From Ohtaekwangia sp. (GTDB taxonomy: Bacteria; Bacteroidota; Bacteroidia; Cytophagales; Cyclobacteriaceae), in NCBI GenBank assembly GCA_021155195.1, contig JAJNPV010000030.1, positions 186,001 through 250,000 of the forward strand: 64,000 bases of DNA. Direction: 5' to 3'. Both the position numbers and the translations under genes were made by a program. This document shows positions 51,685 through 59,058 of this stretch, piece after piece. Position 1 is the first letter of the stretch; each line of letters starts with the position of its first letter. The notes under the pieces are model-generated. The model searched no databases. It saw nothing but the letters and a program-made list of their open reading frames with translations, and was not told the DNA's origin.

Positions 51685-54640
51685 TTTTTAAATCAACGAG
51701 AGTGTCGTCACAGTCTCTCAAAGCGATAGACTTGAGCCAATAACGAAGCGCATTCGGTTTTATCAGATAAATACAGTCATAGCCATTAACATGCTTATAA
51801 ATTCGAATAACTCGATTAAAAATAGCACCACGATTACTAGTCGATTCTTTCAATAAAGAAACAAGAGACAATTTATCTGAATCGAATTCCTTACTAATGG
51901 CTCCATTGCTGCCAAATCCAATTTGGTAAATAGTAAAAGATGGCGTTTGGAGGAACCCTGCAATTTGCCATGACTTGTTATTTTTTTCATATATCAAGTT
52001 CAAATTATCGCAGAGAGCATGTCCATACTCTTCCAGTTGTTTTGTTGTAGCTTTGTTGTTCAGATTGCTTCCTGCGGAATTTTTGCTTATCGCCTTGCCT
52101 AAGTGTATATAGTAACTAAGAATATCATCCTGTATGATTTTCTCAGAGGAAGAGAGCTTTAGATACTCCTCATTCTCTGGGAAGGGCAGTGAATCTATGT
52201 CTCTTTTGTTTATTTCCGTTTCCGTCAACACCATACAACTGCCGCTTTGAACGAGAACGTAAAACCTGCAAAGGTCACGGAATTTGACTTTAATAAAATC
52301 GTGGATGCGGATTAGGTCATGTACCTCCTTTTTCGGAGCACGAATGCCAACAAAGTCTCTATTGAAATACAAATATCTTCGTTTGGTATAAGTTTCAATT
52401 AAAGCCAATGGAATATTTTTCTTACCAAAAACTTGATCAAATACTATAAATGGCGGACTGTAGATACGTGGATTAGGAAAGAATTCAAATCTATTTGTTC
52501 GTTCACCTTCTATTGAGATTTCAAATGATCCATTTTCTAATACTTTTGAAATTTTATTACCTTCCTTAACGAACGATGCCATCCTTTTTTCCGTATTTCC
52601 ACCGATCTTATATCCCGAGCTATAAATCCATTGTTCGGGGGATTCCTTTTCTTTCTTATCAAGAAATTGTTTAAGGGTTGGAAGACTGCCTAGACGATAG
52701 ATTAGATGGTATAATCGCCCGCCCCCTAGAAGGTTAGTTTTCCATATAAATTGCTTAGACGCATCAATAGCCCATTCGAAAGGGACTGAATGGCAGTCAT
52801 AATAATCTATTTCAAAACGAAGCTTATTTTCGCTCGAAGTCATTCTTTTTACGACTGTGTGATTAATTTTCTGCTTAGGCGATTGTTTATTCTCAACTAC
52901 AATCGCGACAACAGGTGTGTCTGCCGATTTATGGAATAGATCTCTCCTGAGATGAGTGAAATCAAATATGTCCGTGAGAAAATAATTCTCAAAAAGTCTT
53001 TTGCGATAGCTATGCCCTGTCTTGTCATAAAGCATGATGCTTGATGGAATAATCATACATACTTTCATTCCTAACCTCAAGGAGGCTTCGAAAAAATGCA
53101 AGGCAAAATTTGAGCGCGGAATATTCTTACTGACAATGTCTAACCTTTGAAGTAAGGAGGGGTTTAAAACGGCTGATTTTTTAACACCCGTTTCCGGATT
53201 GAACGGAGGATTACCGATTACAAGATCAAACTTGCCATTGAATCTATTATTTGCCGCCCACTTAAAAAAGTTTGAGCATTGAAGATTTTGAGCCCTCAAA
53301 TCACTAAATCGTAGTTGATTCCAAATTTCTTTAGGAGACAATTTGTCCAATAGAGCTGTTGTTAAGCCAAGTATGCTTATAAGCACTGCCGTTTCCTTAA
53401 CATCAACACCATAAATATTCTCCTCAAGAATTTTCTTGGCTACTTTAGCAGATGGATACTGTATGTTATCAGGGGTACTATTGTTTATTGCCCACCATTG
53501 TAATAGGCGTTTATAGGCAGCAACTAAAAATACGCCAGAACCACAAGTCGGATCTAAAACTCTAAAACTTTGCTTTTTAAAAAGCATCGGTTTGTCGAGA
53601 GGCATGACTTCATCGACAAGAAAATTCACCAAATGGATCGGAGTATAGACAACGCCCTTTTCAGTTTTTCCATTTTTCCTAGCCGCTTCTGCCTGAATAA
53701 AATTTTCATATATCGCGCTAATTACTTCGGCAGGTAAATGATTGAAGTTATACTGTTCCCATAAAAAAAACTGACTTGTAGTTAAGCTGATTTTAGCTGT
53801 CAGAAATTGAGACAGTAACGAAAGATTGGTATTTTTAATTTTCCTCTTTTCTGCATCAGTAAAATTGTCAAATATCTTACCATTGAATTCTGACGCGAGT
53901 TCATTAAAGATGTCCAAGGTGAACCCTTTCTCTACTGCTTCGGCAAATGAGGATACTTTAAATCGTTTATAAATGCTCTTTAAGGTATGCTTTCCGTCAT
54001 CGTCTTTAATTTCCTCAAGAAATTTTACCAAGATCGAAACAATTAGCAACTTATCTACTGTCTCAGGGGATAAATCAATGGCGTTTTTGTTGCTAAGAAA
54101 ATTCTTCCTAACCGCCAGCAGATATGTTAGCAGATGTATATAGGGACTACTACCCTCATCCAGTTTGTTTTGAAATTCAGTCTGCTCCCAAAAAGTACCA
54201 CTCCCGAATAGGTAGGCTGAGAACCTTTCATCGTTATGTCCTTTGAGAACCTCAGCCAATTTTAATTCAGCGATGCTTAACTTGTTATTTACCCCTCCCT
54301 CAGCAGGTTTTCGCGCATTAATAAGCACATCAGCACGTGTTTTCCCAAGGATGATATATATTTCATTTCTTCCGGCACTCCACAATTTGGCATGTAACTG
54401 AATATGCTCCTCGCTGTTGAATTCAAAATCTTCCTCTTTAAAGATACAAACGGCTGGCTCAGAATGGTATGGAGCTTGGTCATCTCCTTTTCGGAAGAAT
54501 CGCCTAAATAGAACGGCATGCGCCTTAAGCTTACTTGCTTCTGAGATGTACAATAACTCCTCATTGTTCCTTGCTTCATTAGAATTTTGGCAAAGGACAA
54601 GACCGTTTTCTCTAGAAAAGTCAAGTAGATTATTAGACAT
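51671..54640 (-). CDS. Large adenine-specific DNA methyltransferase (Eco57I / type IIG-like)
   Basis: A 989-residue protein. An N-terminal domain (about 1-120: ASKLKAHAVLFRRF, AVCIFKEED, LHAKLWSAGRNEIYIIL and NARKPAEGG) is the lead domain of many type IIG-like methylases; I see no clear nuclease triad there. The methyltransferase core has VVYTPIHLVNFLVDEV, VLDPTCGSGVFLVAAYKRLLQWW (motif I, near 362) and LVIGNPPFNPETG (NPPF, near 477), so it makes N6-methyladenine. The last 400 residues look like a target-recognition part (YLYFNRDFVGIRAPKKE). It is followed by a PD-(D/E)XK-like gene with overlap. The gene is more AT-rich than most of the window. Confidence 0.8.
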   Translation of the reverse strand: MSNNLLDFSRENGLVLCQNSNEARNNEELLYISEASKLKAHAVLFRRFFRKGDDQAPYHSEPAVCIFKEEDFEFNSEEHIQLHAKLWSAGRNEIYIILGKTRADVLINARKPAEGGVNNKLSIAELKLAEVLKGHNDERFSAYLFGSGTFWEQTEFQNKLDEGSSPYIHLLTYLLAVRKNFLSNKNAIDLSPETVDKLLIVSILVKFLEEIKDDDGKHTLKSIYKRFKVSSFAEAVEKGFTLDIFNELASEFNGKIFDNFTDAEKRKIKNTNLSLLSQFLTAKISLTTSQFFLWEQYNFNHLPAEVISAIYENFIQAEAARKNGKTEKGVVYTPIHLVNFLVDEVMPLDKPMLFKKQSFRVLDPTCGSGVFLVAAYKRLLQWWAINNSTPDNIQYPSAKVAKKILEENIYGVDVKETAVLISILGLTTALLDKLSPKEIWNQLRFSDLRAQNLQCSNFFKWAANNRFNGKFDLVIGNPPFNPETGVKKSAVLNPSLLQRLDIVSKNIPRSNFALHFFEASLRLGMKVCMIIPSSIMLYDKTGHSYRKRLFENYFLTDIFDFTHLRRDLFHKSADTPVVAIVVENKQSPKQKINHTVVKRMTSSENKLRFEIDYYDCHSVPFEWAIDASKQFIWKTNLLGGGRLYHLIYRLGSLPTLKQFLDKKEKESPEQWIYSSGYKIGGNTEKRMASFVKEGNKISKVLENGSFEISIEGERTNRFEFFPNPRIYSPPFIVFDQVFGKKNIPLALIETYTKRRYLYFNRDFVGIRAPKKEVHDLIRIHDFIKVKFRDLCRFYVLVQSGSCMVLTETEINKRDIDSLPFPENEEYLKLSSSEKIIQDDILSYYIHLGKAISKNSAGSNLNNKATTKQLEEYGHALCDNLNLIYEKNNKSWQIAGFLQTPSFTIYQIGFGSNGAISKEFDSDKLSLVSLLKESTSNRGAIFNRVIRIYKHVNGYDCIYLIKPNALRYWLKSIALRDCDDTLVDLKNGGF

Positions 54641-54774
54641 AGTTTTCCAACCTCAAATTAATGCATTCTATTGCGGATAATTGCTTTTTAATCTTAAAAA
54701 CATAGAAAACTACTGGCAAAACGCTATGTCTAAAATATGTTTACCAATTGACAATTGATGTCATGGCTAAAGGT

Positions 54775-55053
54775 TTACGCAGCCTTAAACATTTCCTCTA
54801 CCTCTGACATCGAAACTTTAAACCGCTTAGGCATGCCAAATATCTTGAAGATAATAAGTACCTGGTTAATACTGTAAAAGTGTCCAGTCTTCTTTCCGAT
54901 TTGGTCTTCATTCTTCTTCACCCATCTCTGAAACGTCAACCAACATACTCCGTAGAAGTCCGCCAGTTGCTTGTGATTATATGGTCTCAAGACGAAAATT
55001 TCTGGTTTGTGTCCGGTTTCCTCGGTTTTTGTGATTTCACGCTTCATATACAT
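54775..55053 (-). CDS. Small DNA-binding protein, DUF4248-like (copy 1)
   Basis: A 92-residue basic protein. The middle, RPYNHKQLADFYGVCWLTFQRWVKKNEDQIGKKTGHFYSINQV, reads like a winged or MerR-like helix-turn-helix, and resembles the DUF4248 family of Bacteroidota mobile elements, though I am not certain. It is divergent from the repressor gene and could act like Cro or an excisionase. A paralogue of very similar sequence lies at 56650-56916 on the same strand. An ATG two codons downstream is an equal start candidate. Confidence 0.6.
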   Translation of the reverse strand: MYMKREITKTEETGHKPEIFVLRPYNHKQLADFYGVCWLTFQRWVKKNEDQIGKKTGHFYSINQVLIIFKIFGMPKRFKVSMSEVEEMFKAA

Positions 55054-55089
55054 TCTCTTTATAATTTTCTCAGCCAGTTTGCAATGTTA

Positions 55090-55123
55090 AGTAATGCTTA
55101 CTAATATTGTCAAGTTTTACTAA
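55090..55123. promoter_or_regulatory. Candidate repressor operators
   Basis: AGTAATGCTTACT (55090-55102) is a perfect dyad of AGTAA and TTACT. The half-site TTACTAA occurs at 55098 and again at 55117, 19 bp apart, and the second is also part of AGTTTTACT. The sites fill the 82-bp gap between the divergent repressor and small DNA-binding gene, as in lambda-type control regions. Confidence 0.5.
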
Positions 55124-55135
55124 ACAAATAAATTT

Positions 55136-55927
55136 ATGCTGACAAAGAGTGTCTTAGGAAACCAAATTAAAGTCTTAAGGCTGGAAAAAGGGCTTTCTCA
55201 AGAGGAATTTGGCGCCCCTGTGGATTTGAGTCGTTCAGCCGTTTCACAAATTGAAAGTGGCCAAATGTACCCCTCTCTGGAGTCAATTGATAAGATAGTT
55301 AAGTATTACTCAACAAGCTGGGACAATATCGTAGGACATACAAAGGGCAAAAAGCCGGCAGAAATGACTGTATCTCCCATCAGGACTCTAGTTACTACTG
55401 TGGATAAAACCGGAAGAGACAATATTGTGTTGGTTCCAATTAAAGCACAGGCCGGATACCTTCAAGGAGCGCAACAACCTGAATACATTGAACATCTTCC
55501 AACCTTTTGGCTTCCAGGTCTGAATCACGGAACGTACCGAGCTTTTGAGGTAAGCGGATACAGCATGTTAGCTGATCGTACAGGATTTTTTCCTGGAGAT
55601 ATTGTGGTGGGTGAATATGTTGAGAGACTGGAAGAGATTAAGGACGGCTTTGTTTACATTTTGGTAAATAATGCCCAGGAAGTTGATAACATAGTATTGA
55701 AACGTTGCCTGAATTACCTCGATAAAGGAGGTGTGATTATTTGTAAATCCGATAACAAAGACCCACAGTATCCAACGTTTCCTCTACCAGTTGAGAATAT
55801 TAAAGAGGTTTGGAAATTCAAAATCAAGCTAACCCGTCAGGCACCAGAACCTTCCGGATTGTACGAGAGGATTAATGCATTGGAGGGTGACATGGTGTTA
55901 CTTAAGGAGCAACTCAAGAAATCATAA
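55136..55927 (+). CDS. CI/LexA-like repressor (XRE HTH plus S24 peptidase)
   Basis: A 263-residue protein. Residues 6-65 are an XRE helix-turn-helix (LGNQIKVLRLEKGLSQEEFGAPVDLSRSAVSQIESGQMYPSLES). The C-terminal part is an S24 autoprotease: a cleavage-site Ala106-Gly107 in KAQAGYLQG, Ser143 in SGYSML and Lys189 in VLKRC, in the order seen in LexA and lambda CI. DNA damage should therefore release it and induce the element. It is divergent from a small DNA-binding gene with dyad operators between them. It probably represses the minus-strand operon and its own gene. Confidence 0.85.
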   Translation: MLTKSVLGNQIKVLRLEKGLSQEEFGAPVDLSRSAVSQIESGQMYPSLESIDKIVKYYSTSWDNIVGHTKGKKPAEMTVSPIRTLVTTVDKTGRDNIVLVPIKAQAGYLQGAQQPEYIEHLPTFWLPGLNHGTYRAFEVSGYSMLADRTGFFPGDIVVGEYVERLEEIKDGFVYILVNNAQEVDNIVLKRCLNYLDKGGVIICKSDNKDPQYPTFPLPVENIKEVWKFKIKLTRQAPEPSGLYERINALEGDMVLLKEQLKKS

Positions 55928-56198
55928 CAAGAATCACCTTTTACATCTCTGCGTAGGCTTGAATTCTGGTTAATTAAAAAATGCTTGATGGTTGAATTAG
56001 GGCACCTATAATCATTTCTTACCCTTTGTTCATGCATCTCTGAACCTTTGTTAACCTATTATTCCCGAATGTTTCAATAGGTTGCGACATGGTTCTTAAT
56101 GACAACAATATTCTAAGCACGAAAAAAAATATCAATCGGCACATAGGGGGAATTCCATTTTCTGAGAGTAACTATTTGAAAGGCAAAAAAATTGTTTC

Positions 56199-56582
56199 AT
56201 GAAAAATTCAAAGCAAATAACTTCTCGAAATGTATATCCACTTATTAATCCGGGGAAGATAAAAATCCCAAAGGAAATTGAAGTTCCAATATTCTTAATT
56301 CATCACGAGCTTAAGCTACTAATGATTTATCAAGCCCTTAACCCTATAGCCACAATAGATTGCTACTTTGAGAGTCACTTGGACAGGTTAATTTTAGCCT
56401 CACTAAAAATGTGGGACGGAAAAGACGAAACATATGCGGTTTATTATGAAGTGATGGATAAATACTCGAAAGTCATAAATAGCGACCACAACGTTCTTAT
56501 TGGAAGGGCACTCAAAATATATAATACATTGACCGATTACCGCGATAAAAAGAAGATAAGATCACGCAAGCTTCGGTTCTGA
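56199..56582 (+). CDS. Small protein of unknown function
   Basis: A 127-residue, mostly helical and Lys/Tyr-rich protein with no recognised motif. It lies 271 bp after the repressor gene on the same strand and is followed by a good terminator, so it may be a separate transcript. The preceding gap shows CCTTTGTT twice (56023 and 56045), 22 bp apart, but no clear promoter. Its position in the control region of the element suggests an accessory regulatory role, with no direct support. Confidence 0.45.
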   Translation: MKNSKQITSRNVYPLINPGKIKIPKEIEVPIFLIHHELKLLMIYQALNPIATIDCYFESHLDRLILASLKMWDGKDETYAVYYEVMDKYSKVINSDHNVLIGRALKIYNTLTDYRDKKKIRSRKLRF

Positions 56583-56612
56583 CATAAATTACTTTGGAGG
56601 TACTGGTAGCCT

Positions 56613-56643
56613 AAGCCGACTCGATAAAATGAGTCGGCTTTTT
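56613..56643 (+). terminator. Intrinsic terminator
   Basis: Arms 56613-56622 and 56631-56640 are 10-bp perfect complements (AAGCCGACTC) with an 8-nt loop and a run of T after the stem. It lies between the convergent small gene and the second DNA-binding gene. Confidence 0.85.
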
Positions 56644-56649
56644 CTGGTT

Positions 56650-56916
56650 TTAAGCTTGGCTCTTAAATAATTCCTCAACATCACTAACTGAAACGTTAAT
56701 CTGCTTTGGTATTCCGAAGAGTTGAAAAATTTTTTGCACTTGGGGTACGTGGTAAAAATGTCCTGTCTTTTTCCCTACTTCCTTTTCCACCTTCTTAATC
56801 CAATTTTGAAAAGTTAACCAACTCACCCCGTACATCTCTGACAGTTGTTTGTGAGTAAGAGGTTTTAATACAAAAACCTCTTCCTTTATCTTCCCTCTTC
56901 CCTCCTCCATTTTCAT
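56650..56916 (-). CDS. Small DNA-binding protein, DUF4248-like (copy 2)
   Basis: An 88-residue paralogue of the protein at 54775-55053. Shared parts are THKQLSEMYGVSWLTFQ, KKTGHFY, the QV position and the ending VSDVEELFKSQ; the recognition-helix region differs (NWIKKVEKEVG against RWVKKNEDQIG). Copies of one family on both sides of the repressor region suggest that they recognise related sites. It is the last gene before the envelope cluster. The following gap of 195 bp has no gene. Confidence 0.6.
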   Translation of the reverse strand: MKMEEGRGKIKEEVFVLKPLTHKQLSEMYGVSWLTFQNWIKKVEKEVGKKTGHFYHVPQVQKIFQLFGIPKQINVSVSDVEELFKSQA

Positions 56917-57111
56917 TCTTTTATTTTTTGAGCAATATCAGGACAGGTGAAAGATCACCTTAAAGATTATGAAGGATTGTGAAATATTATGAATGATTAT
57001 AAATGACTCCGTTTTCAACAAATCAAAAGCTGCTAATTCGGAATGAATGCAATTTATAGTTGAAGTAGGGTTGAATTAAAGTTGAAATAAGTTGTAAAGA
57101 GTTAAAACAAG

Positions 57112-57903
57112 TTACCTAAAACGGTGTACAACATTCACCATTCCAGTCTGGCCGTCATAAGAAGGAACAATCAGGGTCTGCCCTGCGCGTTTCTTCTTGC
57201 CCCATTTATATTGATGGGTGAGGTAAACAATATTTGTTGAAAATATTCCAATACCCGCACCCACTAATACATCCGACACCCAATGTCGATTATTCATCAC
57301 CCGCATGGCACCAATACCAGTTGCCACTGTATATGCTCCTATACTATACCAGATGCTCTTATTGCCATACTCTTTAGTCATGAATGTTGCTGCTGCAAAA
57401 GCCTGAGCAGTATGCCCTGATGGAAAAGATGTTGGTTGACCTGTGTCTGGACGAGGAACCGCTGTAATTTTCTTCAACGAGTAGGTAAGCACTCCAACCA
57501 ATAATTCTGACTTGATCAAAAGAGCGGTTCGGTTTCCAAAATCATTCTTCCCTTTTATTCCCAAAGCATTTAAACCATAAACAGCAACAATAGGCGCATA
57601 CTGAAGGTAATCATCAGCATGGTGATGAAACTTGGGCATCCATTCCTGTCTCTCTTCTTGAACGGCATACTTATTTAGCAAATCGTTATCGGTTAACGAG
57701 TATAAACCTGCTGCGGTAAACAAAAGGGGAACTGCTATCGCTTTTTGAAAGCCTCTTGATTTAAAAAATGGAGGCTTTGTAGAAGTAGCACTCTGAAACA
57801 ATAGCGATTTTTCTGGATTGCGTTTATCGTTAAATTGTGCAGTGGCAGATAAATTTCCGATTAAAAGAAGGATTACCAGGAGGCCTGGGTTCAGATATTT
57901 CAT
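57112..57903 (-). CDS. PAP2-family phosphatase
   Basis: A 263-residue protein with a signal peptide (cleavage near ATAQ) and PAP2 motifs: KKITAVPRP (K-x6-RP), PTSFPSGHTAQAF (PSGH) and NNRHWVSDVLVGAGIG (R-H-x3-D). The His in PSGH and the later His are the catalytic pair. Such exported enzymes remove phosphate from lipids such as undecaprenyl pyrophosphate or lipid A. It is followed at some distance by other envelope genes on the same strand. It lies directly to the right of the element, so it may or may not belong to it. Confidence 0.85.
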   Translation of the reverse strand: MKYLNPGLLVILLLIGNLSATAQFNDKRNPEKSLLFQSATSTKPPFFKSRGFQKAIAVPLLFTAAGLYSLTDNDLLNKYAVQEERQEWMPKFHHHADDYLQYAPIVAVYGLNALGIKGKNDFGNRTALLIKSELLVGVLTYSLKKITAVPRPDTGQPTSFPSGHTAQAFAAATFMTKEYGNKSIWYSIGAYTVATGIGAMRVMNNRHWVSDVLVGAGIGIFSTNIVYLTHQYKWGKKKRAGQTLIVPSYDGQTGMVNVVHRFR

Positions 57904-57920
57904 AAATCAAAATTTCTACT

Positions 57921-57954
57921 AAAAAGCCAGCAGAATATGATAATCCTGCTGGCT
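57921..57954 (-). terminator. Intrinsic terminator after the PepSY-like gene
   Basis: On the minus strand the arms (57954-57946 and 57933-57925) give AGCCAGCAG paired with CTGCTGGCT over a 12-nt loop, then a run of T (complement of 57921-57925). It closes the PepSY-like transcript before the PAP2 gene. Confidence 0.75.
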
Positions 57955-58080
57955 ATAACGACTGGCCTCTTACCTCCCTGTAAACTCTTTATCCAAGCCT
58001 GTCGGATTATATGTTTCTGATTCAAGTTTACGAGGACATTTTGGAGAGATTCTGGAGAACGGAAGGAAACTCACTTTGAA

Positions 58081-58533
58081 TTATTCTTTTTCCTCATCTT
58101 CCTTTGAAAGCTTTTTGAGCAATTTTCCATTGACATCGAAAATGAGATCAAAAGTTTGTTTTCCCTTTTCTACTTCAACCTCGTAAGTTATTTCTCCCTT
58201 CGATTCAATTTTTGCGGTCTCCTCAATTTCAAACGCGGCATAGTCCTTTTTCAAAAGATCATGAATCGCGGATGGAAGTTCACTTTTCTTGATTTCACGT
58301 TCAGTCTCTAAAATAGAACCGATACCATCCAACACAACTGAAATCTCCGTTCCATTTTGTTCAAAACTGGCTTCATAATTTGCTCCTTCTTTGCTCCAGT
58401 CTACATCCTTGACTGCATAGTTTTTTTCCAGACTGGTTTTGACATTGACTGGAACATCCTTAGTACTGATTTTTTGTGCGTTACCCTGGGTGATTGCAAG
58501 CATCATTGCGAGGGCTACTATTATTGTTTTCAT
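58081..58533 (-). CDS. Secreted PepSY-like protein
   Basis: A 150-residue protein; the ATG at 58533 (MKTIIVALAMMLAITQGNAQK) gives a normal signal peptide, whereas the longer frame to 58581 does not. The mature part has two similar units: VPVNVKTSLEKNYAVKDVDWSKEGANYEASF and LPSAIHDLLKKDYAAFEIEET, as in the PepSY-like (PF11396) proteins of Bacteroidota, which resemble a beta-lactamase-inhibitor fold. The function is unknown, possibly binding a periplasmic partner. Its end is followed by a hairpin terminator. Confidence 0.75.
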   Translation of the reverse strand: MKTIIVALAMMLAITQGNAQKISTKDVPVNVKTSLEKNYAVKDVDWSKEGANYEASFEQNGTEISVVLDGIGSILETEREIKKSELPSAIHDLLKKDYAAFEIEETAKIESKGEITYEVEVEKGKQTFDLIFDVNGKLLKKLSKEDEEKE

Positions 58534-58608
58534 ACTTATTTGATTTTGTATAATGAAACTAACGATAGCATTCTGGAGCAACTTTGGATTTTGAAGTTTT
58601 ATAGAAAT

Positions 58609-59031
58609 TTATTTCCAGATTAAAACAATCATACCCATAAAAATCAAACTGGCGCCAACGATGATCTTGGGAGTCATAGGCTCTTTCAATAAGAAGAAAG
58701 AAAGTAGTAGTGTTATGATAATGCTTACCTTATCTATTGCAGCAACATACGATACCAATCCATCCTTCATGGCTCTATAGTAAAAAATCCAACTCAAGGT
58801 TGTGGTTATACCCGATGCAATAAGAAGTGTTACTTGTAAAGTAGTCAGGTTAGCAAATTCCTTGTATTTAGCTCCAACCAAATTAACGGCAGTAATGATT
58901 ACAAAAATGACTGTCGTTCTAATACCAAGACCAAAGTCTGCACTGATATTTTGAAGACCGTATTTCGCCAGAACAGAGGTTAGTCCGGCAAAAATCATGG
59001 AGATGATGGCGTAGATAATCCAGGTTTGCAT
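58609..59031 (-). CDS. Half-size EamA/DMT-type membrane protein
   Basis: A 140-residue protein with five hydrophobic helices and the phrases AGLTSVLAKYGLQNISADF and LKEPMTPKIIVGASLIFMGMIVLI, which are EamA repeat motifs. Full DMT transporters have ten helices in two such repeats, so this one would work as a dimer, as EmrE-type or ArnE/ArnF-type proteins do. It stands between the TonB receptor and the PepSY-like gene on the same strand. The substrate is unknown. Confidence 0.75.
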   Translation of the reverse strand: MQTWIIYAIISMIFAGLTSVLAKYGLQNISADFGLGIRTTVIFVIITAVNLVGAKYKEFANLTTLQVTLLIASGITTTLSWIFYYRAMKDGLVSYVAAIDKVSIIITLLLSFFLLKEPMTPKIIVGASLIFMGMIVLIWK

Positions 59032-59058
59032 GACGTGATTGTTTTAATAGTTACATGA

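Larger units (their letters stand above)
41997..56930. mobile_element. Phage-like integrative element (satellite or decayed prophage)
   Basis: The left end is the hflX junction, followed by a terminator, repeated GGTACC sites and a tyrosine recombinase. The content is integrase, zinc-finger membrane protein, holin-like protein, P-loop ATPase, methylase-helicase, adenine methyltransferase with nuclease-like partner, CI/LexA-like repressor and two small DNA-binding proteins. I found no terminase, capsid or tail gene. The right end is set near 56930 only because typical envelope genes follow; no second hflX part or core repeat was found there. Confidence 0.55.
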
